Origin: Odiellus spinosus | Lineage: Eukaryota; Arthropoda; Arachnida; Opiliones; Phalangiidae | Reading direction: 5' to 3' | Length of the DNA stretch: 64,000 bases | Assembly (NCBI GenBank): GCA_963920705.1 | Contig: CAWUCO010000180.1 | Coordinates: 124,001 to 188,000, forward strand | Shown: positions 32,381-42,650 of the stretch, piece after piece | Layout of the letters: every line of letters starts with the position of its first letter | How positions within the stretch are numbered: position 1 is the stretch's first letter | Notes under the pieces: generated by a model | Told to the model about the DNA's origin: nothing | The model's database searches: none | What the model saw: the letters and a program-made list of their open reading frames with translations, nothing else | Made by a program: the position numbers and the translations under genes

Positions 32381-32831
32381 AGACTGGTTCTACTATATTG
32401 GGATTAACATTCAATTCATGTGGGGGAAAGTGTGAAAGTAAAACTAGCAGTCATTAAGAGATCCAATCACGTGATTCTTTTCCCCACTCGTTCTACATTT
32501 AACTCTAGGGTCAACCATAAGTAGTATATAAAAGGGTGGTTCACCCTCAGCGGAGCCAACTCCATTTTGGATTTTGAACGTCAAACGGAGCCGACGCCAT
32601 TTTTAACTAATTATTAATAGAAGAGAAAGCGGGATACCCTCTTATCTCTATACTCGCGGACGTGGGTCAATAAAAGTCTTTGATTCACGATTTTTCTTAT
32701 CTCTATGTTCATATTTTCGGGTGTTATCACGTGATTGAAAATTCGAATCATCGGGCGCCAAATCAATCGTGAAACTACAGCAAACACTGAAACCTCCTTA
32801 TCTCTTATCGTTTTCAAATTTCGCGCGGGTG

Positions 32832-33212
32832 TTATATTATCTCTAGGTTTATATGCTTGATCGCAACCACGAAGGCAAACTTACTGAAGACGTCGATACA
32901 GCATAATAGATAACGGAAACCATTATTATATCTGGTAATACTCTTCAAATCAGCCAAGTCTATTTGCCACTGTTCGTCGATCCCGTAGACTATAGTTTTA
33001 TTTCTAGTGAAATGTTTCCTCGCACGCCTGTGAAGTGTATAAGTATCTTGGGTTTTCAAGAAATCGCTTATTTCTCTGACAGTAACCTTTAATCCTCGGT
33101 CTTTAGCCGCTCGGTATAAGCCGGCAACACTACCGTAAGAGCCCGGATCCGAAACCTTATTATATTTTTTTTTTAAGTTCTTCCATTGAATGAACAACAG
33201 TTGAATGAACAA
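32832..33212 (-). pseudogene. Polinton/Maverick-type integrase fragment (126 aa)
   Basis: Minus-strand frame. It contains SYGSVAGLYRAAKDRG, then SDFLKTQDTYTLHRRARKHF, then IDEQWQIDLADL (first catalytic D) and FRYLLCCIDVFSKFAFVV (second D). The KxYTLHxxxRxxFxRNKxIVxGIDxQWQxDL order is characteristic of the retroviral-like integrases of Polinton/Maverick elements. Those integrases join the large double-stranded DNA element to the chromosome. The frame stops after HINLEII, before the catalytic Glu and the chromodomain-like tail. The normal length is about 300-400 aa, so this is truncated and inactive. No Polinton polymerase, ATPase or capsid gene was seen nearby. Confidence 0.75.
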
Positions 33213-33376
33213 CTGTTCGAAGTGCTATAATGCCAGAATACAAAATCGCTAACTTCTATTATTATTATTATAAATAAAATTAAAACTGCTGTTAATAACT
33301 TGGGGGAATTTATAAATGACTCAAATAGAGACGCTAAAAGTACTACAGAGACAACCTCGGCATTACCACTCTCCAT
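33173..33376 (-). CDS. Small hydrophobic frame upstream of integrase (67 aa)
   Basis: ATG at 33376; the protein has a strong membrane helix (LLTAVLILFIIIIIEVSDFVFW), quoted here only as residues about 27-48. It overlaps the integrase frame by 40 bases. It could be a small Polinton membrane gene or a shifted, decayed integrase N-terminus; an (ATT)n run contributes the Ile repeat. Weak call. Confidence 0.25.
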   Translation of the reverse strand: MESGNAEVVSVVLLASLFESFINSPKLLTAVLILFIIIIIEVSDFVFWHYSTSNSCSFNCCSFNGRT

Positions 33377-33859
33377 GTCAAAGCCTAATTAATAAATGAA
33401 TCGAGAAAATATAATCAAGTGTATTTTATTGGTATAAATATTACAATGAAATCCAATTACAGAAACCGCGACCCTTTATTGCTCCGCTATCGTCAGAATA
33501 GTACTCATCTTCCGTTTCATCTTTATATTCCCTCTTCTCGGGTGGGATGCCGTCACGTTTGCGGATTTTATTAGAGATCTTGGCGCGTTCACTTTACACA
33601 ACAATTCGTAGAACTCTTTCGAGCCCGGCCCCGTGACGGCGATTTTTTTCTTGGATTTTGATACTGAATAAGCTAGGAGATCGACGATGTACGATCCTAC
33701 GACTCTACGCTACGCTTGTTGTAAATCAACTCTCCGGCGTCAGTTCATTTAATTTTCAATGTTGACTCTAACCACTTGTATAAATCTAAACACTCCGAGG
33801 TCATATATGACGGCACGCCGGAAGCAATCTCCGTACTCCAAATTTGCATTTTTTTTGTT
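33377..33859. other. Decayed sequence, possibly more of the Polinton remnant
   Basis: The minus strand at about 33700-33590 reads DLLAYSVSKSKKKIAVTGPG and on to SKEFYELL in one short open run, hydrophilic and basic like the start of some Polinton proteins. Stops and frame changes follow on both sides. No firm assignment. Confidence 0.25.
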
Positions 33860-34345
33860 TTTTTACCTCTCCGAGTGAACTTTAGTTCACGGAGAGGTTC
33901 TGCCCTGATTATGTGTGTGTGTCTGTGTGTGTGTCACTTCCTGTGTAAGAGGATATCCTGTGTAAACGGAAATCACGTGACCTAGCTCTAGAGCCAAAAG
34001 TCTAGAGACGTAATCATGACAGCTTATCGTTCAATTCCGTTTAACGGGAATTACCTCCTTTAAGCATGGCTGCCACATTGAGTTTCAGGTGTCTTGCAAT
34101 TATATACAACAGGACGTCTCCAATTGCATATTATCGCCTTTCACCATCCATTTTACGGTCAAATCTCGATGCTGGACAGTTAAAGGCGATTATACGCAAT
34201 GGGACGTCTCCCACTGTTATAATCACCTCCGACCATCCCCACACCAAGGTCCAACCTCCAGTTTCCGATCTCAGCGGGGCGTCCCTCACTAATATGGTCC
34301 ACATCAACTTTCCACTCCACTCAACTACTCCCTCTACGGGTCTTT
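33860..34345. mobile_element. ATIR-family hairpin half, inverted, truncated
   Basis: TTTTT then the CCTCTCCG-variant palindrome at 33865-33898, followed by GTGTCACTTCCTGTGTAAG.GG, CGTTCAATTCCGTTTAACGG and the TATTATCGCCTT.CACCATCCA region as in the full copies. Homology fades near 34345. No ACAAGTTGGG end is found downstream, so this copy is truncated. Confidence 0.7.
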
Positions 34346-34679
34346 GTGATGCAGTTACCGAATGCCTAGGGTTACGATAAACTTCTAGACATTTCATACA
34401 TTGATGAAATATCGAACGGTTTACAATGATAAGCGGGGGTTTCATGTATAGGTCAATGGTGGGGATTCTCTATCGAGGTCACGGGTGCTTTTAACCTCTA
34501 CCCTTTGCATTTTTTTACCTTTTTGAACTTTAAACTTTAACCTTGGACATAACCCTTTGGTGTCGGAATAAAACAGGTTTGCCCTCCTGGAGGTGGCTTA
34601 TCTACTACTCCTAGAGTCGTCGTACCCGAAGGCCTATCTATAATTTGGAAGCTCTTTGCTTTTCTTTTTTTCTAGTGAT

Positions 34680-36132
34680 ACGTGTCGATACGTGTGCTTT
34701 TGACTTTTTTCCCCCAAATCAGACTTTAATATAAAGTAAAATTAATTTTAAATCTATGATATACAGAATGCTCGCTCGCTTTGCACGCGTTGAAATTACG
34801 CTTGCCTCTAGCTTATGCATAAACGGCCATAGAGTATTTGCACAGCTCGCTTAGACGGCCCGCTTAGGCAAGAAAATGATGTATCTTCAAGTTCTATCAT
34901 TGCTATGATGCTAAGTTCGTACGCGTTGAAATTCCGTAAGGTTCCACCTCTAGCCAATGAACACGCAGTCAGGCGATTAACCATCCCGTTTATAAATTTA
35001 CTACGCGCTGCTGAAAATTTATTCTGTGATAGAGAAAACACACCCCCTACGTTTACACACGCTCAATTTCAGAGGTGAAGTAAGTGGGAGAGTAGCGGAA
35101 AGAGAGTAAGAGACGCCATCAAATGTATCATCGGTTAGTTTCGTAAAACTACTATATCTTTAGCAAAAGACTTGAATATGGTAATTATTTTATTTCGCAT
35201 TTGGACTTAAATATTAACTAAATGAGTTGTTATAAATTATAATCCAAGGCTTAGTGGGACAATCTCTTCAACGTTGACCTTTTTAGGTTAGGTTTTATTA
35301 GATAGATATCTCTACTTTCTTCGCCGAACGACCTCGTGGCTCAGAATTGTATTTTAAATCCAGCGATCCACGATTCGAATCTCGTAGAATTAACATTACT
35401 TTTTTATAAAAATAAATTTAGTGCTTCAACTTTTGGCAATAGGTGAAAGCTGATTTCGTACGTTATCTTTCAGCTACGCTAAGTAACGCTATACCCATCA
35501 AGAAATTATCCCAGAAGGAGTCGTAAGTCAAGCAAAAGCCTCTATTGTTATTTTTTTCCCAAAACAGCTCAAAGAAACGAAAATTTAGGACAAGATGTCA
35601 GCTCTCATGTACGTCGGGTTTGATTGAGTAATCATGGCAATTTTTAATTATGACGGTAAAAAAGTGTTATTATGGAGTTTGTAAAAATGATTTAAGACGA
35701 GAAGTGAAAGGAATAACCTACCATAGGTTTCCTAATCAAAAAAAAAAAAAAAAAAAAAATTATAAAGTTTAAGAAGTGGTTAATGAACAGAGGTTGGGAC
35801 TTAGCCTCTATGGATAAATTTCATTATAAGAAGAGTTTTCAACATTTTACTGGGAAATCAGGACCAGCTGTTTTAAAAACCATCAAATTCCACTAAATGG
35901 AAAGGTAATTAACAATCATCTTAAGAGTATATTTGAAATATATTGAAATCAATGGAAAACATTTTTACTAAGATTATTATTGGGAAATGGAAGCAGGAAA
36001 CTAGTATAATTAGAGGTAGAGAAATATAAAACCAATATAGCTGCGGGTAATTTCTCGATGCGGGTAATTTGCATCTAAGCATGCAAAAATCAGTAAAATT
36101 ACTCCGAATATCTATATATACATTAAATATTA
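34680..36132. mobile_element. THAP-gene block, copy 2, distal part
   Basis: Inverted counterpart of 16850-18442. The THAP gene copy (about 35593-35990, plus strand) still reads KCYYGVCKND and HRFPNQKKK. It is broken by a run of about 19 A at 35742-35760 and several frame changes. A tRNA-like stretch with a B box (GATTCGAATCTC) lies at 35335-35398. It is interrupted at 36132 by the ATIR element and resumes at 38917. Confidence 0.7.
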
Positions 36133-36864
36133 ACAAGTTGGGAAAACCCAAAATGGTACCTCCCCGAGCACTAACCGAACCTGATTTCTAGCACGTTCGG
36201 CTTCAGCATATTCTACCTCTTGGCGTCTAAAAGCCTTCGCCGACTGATTTCTAGCACGTTCGGCTTCAGTACATTCTACCTCTTGGCGTCTAAAAGCCAT
36301 CGCCGACTGGTTTCTAGCACGTTCGGCTTCAGTATATTCTACCTCTTGGCGTTTAAAACCCATCGCTAACTGATTTCTAGCGCGTTCTGCTTCAGTATAT
36401 CCTACATCTTGGCGTTTATCAGCCATTGCCAACTGACTTCTAGCCCGTTCTGCTTCTGTATATCCTACCTCTTGGCGTTTATCAGCCATGGCTAGCCTTT
36501 TTCTAGCACGTTCTACTTCTGTATATTCTGCGTCTTTGCGCGATTTTTTTTTCGCTAGCGAACCTGCACTATTGTTGGCCCTCGGTTCTGAGTTAGAGGT
36601 GGAAGGTTGATTTTCATCCTTTGGAGAAGTTATAAAACCCTCCATTACCTGTATTCCTACCACTTCAGTATTGCTTTTAACTACATTGGTAGATGGCGGT
36701 ACTTCGTAATTATCTTGCCTAGCAATAGCGCGTGATAAGATCACTTCAGTCGGAGTAACAGTTATATTAGTACCGGACACAATGACTTTCTTTTGGGCCG
36801 CTAAATCTTTCCTTCTTTCACATTCTCTCCTACGATATTCTGGATCAGCTCTGCGTTCTCTCAT
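36130..36864 (-). CDS. Repeat protein, 244 aa, carried by the ATIR element
   Basis: Minus-strand ATG at 36864. Residues 1-25 are basic (RERRADPEYRRRECERRK), 26-110 are polar and Ser/Thr-rich. Residues 111-231 are almost six copies of a 21-residue unit of the form RQEVEYTEAERARNQSAMAF plus K or R, predicted helical and highly charged. The last residues, GEVPFWVFPTC, are encoded by the transposon terminus itself (TACCTCCCCGA...CCCAACTTGT), so the gene runs out through the element end. An ATG at 36917 in another frame gives DEDISKEELRVKLERE and stops at TGA overlapping the 36864 ATG, so the native start was probably there with one base lost or gained. No helicase or transposase motif. Function unknown. 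Confidence 0.55.
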   Translation of the reverse strand: MRERRADPEYRRRECERRKDLAAQKKVIVSGTNITVTPTEVILSRAIARQDNYEVPPSTNVVKSNTEVVGIQVMEGFITSPKDENQPSTSNSEPRANNSAGSLAKKKSRKDAEYTEVERARKRLAMADKRQEVGYTEAERARSQLAMADKRQDVGYTEAERARNQLAMGFKRQEVEYTEAERARNQSAMAFRRQEVECTEAERARNQSAKAFRRQEVEYAEAERARNQVRLVLGEVPFWVFPTC

Positions 36865-38916
36865 TCTCTCTCTAGCTTTACTCTTAATTCCTCTTTGCTA
36901 ATATCTTCGTCTCCCATTTTTTATGATTAAAATTTTTAAAGTAAATAATACCCAAACACAATAATAAAAATCCAAATCGAAGTTGAATGAATTCAAAACT
37001 ACAATCTCAAGAAAGTGTTAAATAACTCTTAACACAAAGTAAAATAAATTACTAACGAATACAAAAACCAAATAGAGAGTAACTACTTTGATCTTCAAAG
37101 TAAACATTAAACTCGTACACTTGAGTAACAAAAAATATATCAGAATTCAATCGGTAAAGCGTAAAAAAATATTTTACGAAAATAGAAATTTATAACTTTA
37201 GAAAAAAAAATAATGAATCGGAAATAACCATTGTTTTTCAACAATTATTCCAATTCTAAACTCAATAATAAATCGAAACAAAATTAGAATTCAAGCGATT
37301 GAAAATAGCAATCTTCAGTAAATATTTGGTACAGATATAATAAGAATATCTCAATTAAACACTAAATACATCAATTAAATAATTGAAAGGAAAAATTAAT
37401 TTGTTACCGAGAATAAGTTGAATTCGAAGAATTCGAAGAATCCAAAATTTCATAGAGGGAATTTTTATGTAAACTAGCTTGATCAAGAAGTAAATAAATT
37501 ATAGATTAAGCAAGTCTTTCAAGAATTAAAATCAATTAAAAAGAAAAAAAGGTCAAGGTTCCTCTGATAAAACCATATGGGAAATACGGTACTAGAGTAT
37601 TTGTAAACCAAGTAACGCCAATAAGCAAAACTTTATATGCATGACTTCGGAATAGTTGACACAATCCTAAGCAAACCTATTCAATAAACAATAAACACAT
37701 TATCTTTCCGCGTGTGAGGCTAAAACAAGGCTTATGGCGTAAAATTTCGGTTTTTGGTGATACTCGGTCTATAGATACGCAATTAAATGACGGCCGAATC
37801 AGTATTTCGCGCTTATATATGCGCCGAGAAACGATAAACTAATTAAAAAATTCAATCCCATGATAAAAGAAACACCTACAATTTTAACAACGGTGGCTAA
37901 GCTAAAAAATTAAATCAATCTATCAAAATTATATACAAGAGTATAGACATTTGTATACAACTTGTATTAGATTTTCAATCCACCCTGAGTTTGCAGCAAG
38001 CCTAAGCCTAGAGTACCGTTATACTTATGCTTTTTGAACTAAATGGTATATGGAAAATAGCTTAGCGCGTGCTGCCAACTCTAGCTAGTATCATAACGCT
38101 CACTTTTCTTTAAATTTTGGACTATTTCTTAAATATCTTCTAAACTATCTCCAATTTTAAATTTAATTTTCAACTAAATTATAAATTAGATTAAGTGAAA
38201 CAATTGTAATATTTTTAATTACATTTTAAATTAATATTACGTTTCAATTCACCAAAAGATATCCCGGCATAAGGCAACTTTACACTTTACGCTTCCAAAG
38301 AGACTATAAAAGCGAATCGAATGCCATTATATAGTATCCGATTGTGGTAAGATCTGGTGGACACCCCAACTTATCAAAGCTCAAAGGTTCTGGCATTGAG
38401 TGTTCACGTGTCGGTCAATTTACCCTTGGGGGGCGATGTTTGGAGAGTGGATGGTTGACGTGGACCATATTAGTGAGGGACGCCTCGCTAGTATGGCCCG
38501 CTGAGATCGGAAACTGGAGGTTGGACCTTGGTGTGTGGATGGTCGGAGGTGATTATAACAGTGGGAGACGTCCCATTGGCTATAATCGCCTTCAACTGTC
38601 CGGCATCGAGGTTCAACCATGATGTGGATGGTGGAAAGTGATAATATGCAATGGGAGACGTCCGGTTGCATAATATTGCACGACACCTGAAGCTCAATTT
38701 GGCAGCCAGATTATAGGAATTCCCGTTGAACGGAATTGAACGATAAGAAGGCATGATTACGTCACTAGACTTTTGATCCGATTATTAAGGTCACGTGATA
38801 TCCGGTTACACCGGAAATTGTGTACACCGGAAGCCACAAACACACACACAGACACACAGACTGACACGACGAACGTAATACCTCCCCGTGAACTAGTTCA
38901 CTCGGGGAGGTAAAAA
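36133..38916. mobile_element. ATIR-family element, copy 3 (2.78 kb), with defined ends and ORF
   Basis: Left end ACAAGTTGGG at 36133, TACCTCCCCGA at 36157-36167, right palindrome 38880-38911, A5 at 38912-38916. The insertion splits the THAP block: CATTAAATATT...TATGAAAGATATCTC is continuous (with a short GAAAAA) in copy 1 at 16830-16860. That gives an empty-site comparison which fixes the ends and shows no clear target duplication. It shares the AAGGTCAAGGTTCCTCT block (37550) and hairpin-proximal half (38340-38880) with copy 1. It uniquely carries a 244-codon frame at its left end. Confidence 0.85.
36178..36555. repeat. 63-bp tandem repeat within the 244-aa frame
   Basis: Six units of 63 bp sharing TTTCTAGCACGTTCGGCTTC, then AGTATATTCTACCTCTTGGCG (given in parts). 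Units diverge by several bases each, mostly without breaking the frame. Confidence 0.85.
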
Positions 38917-39788
38917 TATGAAAGATATCTCTTTTGCGCAATTAAACGAACCAAGATACTGGTCAACAAATCTCAGGTCACGTTACCTGTCAAATTAAAG
39001 TCAATCACCAGGGGCAGCATTTATCAGCACATTCCTCGTGTAATGATATTTAAATTTTTTAAGAAATCCGCGAACTGAGCATACCCTCACGAGTATTAAT
39101 CTCTGCCGGAGGCAGCTTGTTATGATTATCACCAATTGATTTGTAGCAATTTTCGTTCATTTTTAATTTTAATTCATTTTCCACTCTTCTAAAATTATTT
39201 ATTTTCCAATGCAACTATTTTGTTTATTAACAAACTAACTCTACAGTTCACCCAGACTACTTTTTTCAAAGGCACACATATAAGTTATAAGCCTAGTTGT
39301 CTGTTACCAGGCCACTAGACGGAGAAGATTATTCGTAACGTAAGTACTACTTTCACAGTTGTAATTACAACTTTGAATGGACAGATATAATTATCATTCC
39401 GAGAACACGCATCAAAACTTTCAATGGACTTATCTTTTTAAATGGGAGTGCCATTTATCCACACCTTTCACGAATAACTCTGCGAAAATTTCTACTTGGT
39501 ATATTATGCTGTACCAAATACTTCCCAATTGCTTAGTTTTGGAAATGGTGGTGCTTGTTACATAGACATCTTCTGTAACAGAAATTTTCGCAGTTATTCG
39601 TGAATGGGTTGGATTAATTACACTCCCATTTAAAATGATAATATATGTCCATTGAAAGTTGTGATGCGTGTTCTCGGAATGATAATCATATCAGTCCATT
39701 CCAAGTTGTAATTACAACTGTGAAAGTAGTACTTACGTTACGAATAATTTTTCCTTCTAGTGGCCTGGCAACTAGGTTTTTAGCTAAT
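38917..39788. mobile_element. THAP-gene block, copy 2, proximal part with foldback copy 2
   Basis: 38917-39275 is the inverse of 16300-16850 (GATATCTCTTTTGCGCAATT, GGTCAACAAATCTCAGGTCA). 39276-39788 is the second foldback MITE, with arms ending GCCTAGTTGTCTGTTACCAG and CTGGCAACTAGGTTTTTAGC. Arms are slightly more diverged than in copy 1. Confidence 0.75.
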
Positions 39789-40027
39789 ATATGAATATAC
39801 ATCAGAGGAAGTTTAATCTTGAAGTAGTCATTTGTATAATGCTTCAAAACTAAGGAAGGCCCGAGAGGTTTGAGTTTTTCTGGGGGTAAATTAAGGCTCT
39901 ATTGTAGCGATATCTTCGAATTTACGCGTAAAACACCGTTACAATATACATTTCTTATCGTAACAAGAGTAAAAATTTGACTTAAAATTGTCAGATTATA
40001 TCACGAACTACCTCCGACTTTTACGGA

Positions 40028-40315
40028 TCGTCCGAGGGGCAAACCACTTTTGGAATCAGATGTACAAACTAAATGGAATCAATTCGGAATCACACGAATC
40101 GATTCGGAATCACGCGAATCGATTCGGAATCACGACATTCACAAGAAATTGATTCGGAATCACGCGAAATGATTCGGAATAACGAGAATTAATTCGGAGT
40201 CACGAGAATCGATTCGGAATCACGCGAATCACAAATCAATTCGGAATCATTGAGAATCAAATGTATCTGGAACCAGGAGTACAAATTTTTCTAGGGTGGT
40301 TTGCCCCTCGGGTTT
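40028..40315. repeat. 20-bp tandem array (GAATCGATTCGGAATCACGC)n between inverted ends
   Basis: About nine units of GATTCGGAATCACG-containing repeat, bounded by TCCGAGGGGCAAACCAC (40028-40044) and its inverse GTGGTTTGCCCCTCGG (40299-40314). The array is therefore the interior of a small inverted-repeat element. No gene. Confidence 0.75.
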
Positions 40316-40979
40316 GTCGGAAGTAAAGTTATAGCGATATTAGAACGGGAGATATTCGGTACGTAAATGATCTAATTTCGATAAGTATTTTCAAAGAAGA
40401 TTTGATAATTTGCAGCGTTATAATTATCTAACGATAAAAAGCATTTTTGTTGTTTGGTTACGCTTAGCACAAATTTCGCTATTCATTTTAAATTTTCGTA
40501 ATTTTTATTTCACGCGTTTATTTTTACATAATACGTCTAACAGTCTAAGTCTTCTATAAGACATCCAAAAGCAAATCCTTGAATTAAACTTTGTTGAACT
40601 GTTACTTCCGCTGACAATTTAACTGAAGCAAACAATAAATAAAAAAAAAATTGGGGAGGGGGGTTATAACCCAAGCTTCCAACAACCTTTCAATCGGCCT
40701 CGGGTTTCCCCCGCGAGTCCACTTCAAATAAACACCATGAAATATAGTTACCCCGAAACTGATTTCCTAAGCCAGGTCTTTACGCGAGATTAAAGATAAA
40801 TTACCCAACAGGTTTGACGTTTTCGAACAGAAAAGAGAATTAAAATGATAATCAGGTTCAGGGATCGACACGTGTTTAAAAATCTAACCCATGGAAAACA
40901 TTTTTTCGTAAAATTCAGAAAAATGTACCTCTAAAGGCACAATGAAAATTTCTACGAAGCTTAATATTTCGGTGATTTT

Positions 40980-41395
40980 TAATGTAAAAACATTTTATCA
41001 AAAGTTTATCACTTTGTTCCACAAACGTTAACAAAGCTTCGTAGCTAAATACTATCAGCAAAGGTCCGGGTAAATGTACTGGCAGGTTCTGATTTGAGAC
41101 ACTATAGCGGCCGCAGTTGCCGTGTAAATACTGAAATCGGAGAAATTTCGGAGTTGGAAAGGAAGACAATATAGACAAGCGCGGCCCGCCTACATTCCGT
41201 CCCTCTCTCTCGACTCAAATTATCGAGGAAGAGTCAAAATGACTCGATCCAGACAGGGGTGATGACTTTTTTGGCTATTTTTAAGTGATGGGCTAGGACG
41301 TTTACCTGGCCCTTTGTTGATATTATTAAGCTACGGGATACGGGTCGTTGTTTACTTTAATAGAAGAAAGCTATATACTTTTGGTATTATAGGCA
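40980..41395. repeat. Interspersed repeat D, copy 1 (CCAAAAGTATATCACTTT end, NotI-like core)
   Basis: Contains TTTATCACTTTGTTCCACAAACG, then TAGCTAAATACTATCAGCAA, then GCGGCCGCAGT, GGCGGGCC-like and GAGAGAGGGACGGAAT (inverse) motifs, ending TATATACTTTTGGTATT. A rearranged copy with the same motifs lies at 51205-51480 and a fragment at 62240-62335. Ends AATACCAAAAGTATA look like short terminal inverted repeats. Confidence 0.55.
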
Positions 41396-42427
41396 CTCTG
41401 GATGCCCTGAAAATAGTTTGATTAGATGCAAAATATTAACGTCATGAATTACAGTCGATGAGCATTTATTATTGTACTCAATACCACAAATAAGTGATTT
41501 TACATTTGTTGCGCTTAATATTACGCTAAATATTTTCTCATTTTAAAGTTAAGCGTTTTCCAATTGTTATGTTTATAATGAATTTGCATATGTGAAATTT
41601 GAAGTATTATTTCTGTTGATTTTGAGATATACGGTAGTTTTATCTAACTACTTATAAGCCCGTGGTAACTAAAACTAATTAGCGAATAAGTGTGCTTAAT
41701 TGTTGAAATTTTTAATTAAATTTAAATTGAGTCTTTCATGAATTTTTCATGAACTTCAAATACAAATTTAGTAGAATCTTCGGAAAGACTTAATAGTCTT
41801 CTGTAGGATCGATAAATTAACTGAATGGGTTCAAAATCGACTAAAATGTCGGGAAAAATAAATTATACCACACATCTCAATCCCACATGGACATCCAGTG
41901 ATGTCTAATTAATTTATAACCAATCAGCCAGATTGATCCGAAGTAAGCTTACTAACCACAACTTGAGGTTAAGGATCAGCTTCTTCCGGTAAAAGTTTAA
42001 AATAACCGCCTTTTAATTAATAATAATTAATCTTCACAATGACCAATAAATTATCTCATTTTTCGAATTTTCTTAAAGCTTATTTTTTAAGTAGGATTGC
42101 ATCGCGCTGTATTGATTGTCATAAAAACCATTAATTACCGTGCTAATAAATCGGGGCTTATCTATTTCCCCATATTTACTTCTGGTAATAAACAATAAAG
42201 CAGTATGGTTTCCATGATAACCAAGTTAAAAAATACAAATAATCATAATTTATTACCATATTACCAGGATATTAGCAAGGAGTGAAGCAAAATATTCAAA
42301 ATATCAGTTTTCTCTGGGTGTTCCTGCAAAATTGTCTTTGTTCAAATGCTTTAAACATTTTAAGTATTACTAATGTCAGTTCCTTAAGACTATTGTTATC
42401 ATATCAGTAGACGATTTGAAGTCGCTC
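41396..42427. other. 3' flank of the IR gene, AT-rich
   Basis: No other gene. AATAAA on the minus strand at 42254-42249, about 175 bases after the IR stop codon, is a plausible poly(A) signal for that gene. Confidence 0.45.
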
Positions 42428-42650
42428 CTATTTTCGGTTCCAGGCCACTCGATATCCGAATTCCACAAGGGATAAAAACAAGCTAATGAAATTTGATATT
42501 GTATAAATCAAGAACACTAAACTTAGATCTCGGAGCGTCGAGCTCGAAAATAGGAAACTTTGGTCCTTGTAGATGTAATTCGAGCAAGCATTTCCGGTCA
42601 AAAGATAGTTGGCCCGTATATGGTGTCCAGTTTCCCAGTATCGAAGAATT
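42428..42650 (-). CDS. IR gene exon D (end of S2, M4, C-terminus)
   Basis: Acceptor TTTCTGTTGATGACAG before 42650. Joined to exon C it reads ..RLINQ-R-ILRYWETGHH, matching the SPL..IN..I..L.E.G pattern of IRs. M4 at residues about 45-65 of the exon; stop TAG at 42428-42430. Confidence 0.65.

Noticed and set aside
35335-35398. Functional tRNA gene
   Set aside because: A- and B-box-like motifs exist, but no seven-base acceptor stem or full cloverleaf can be formed; better read as a decayed tRNA-derived SINE head.
40028-40315. CRISPR array
   Set aside because: Units are head-to-tail minisatellite repeats without unique spacers.
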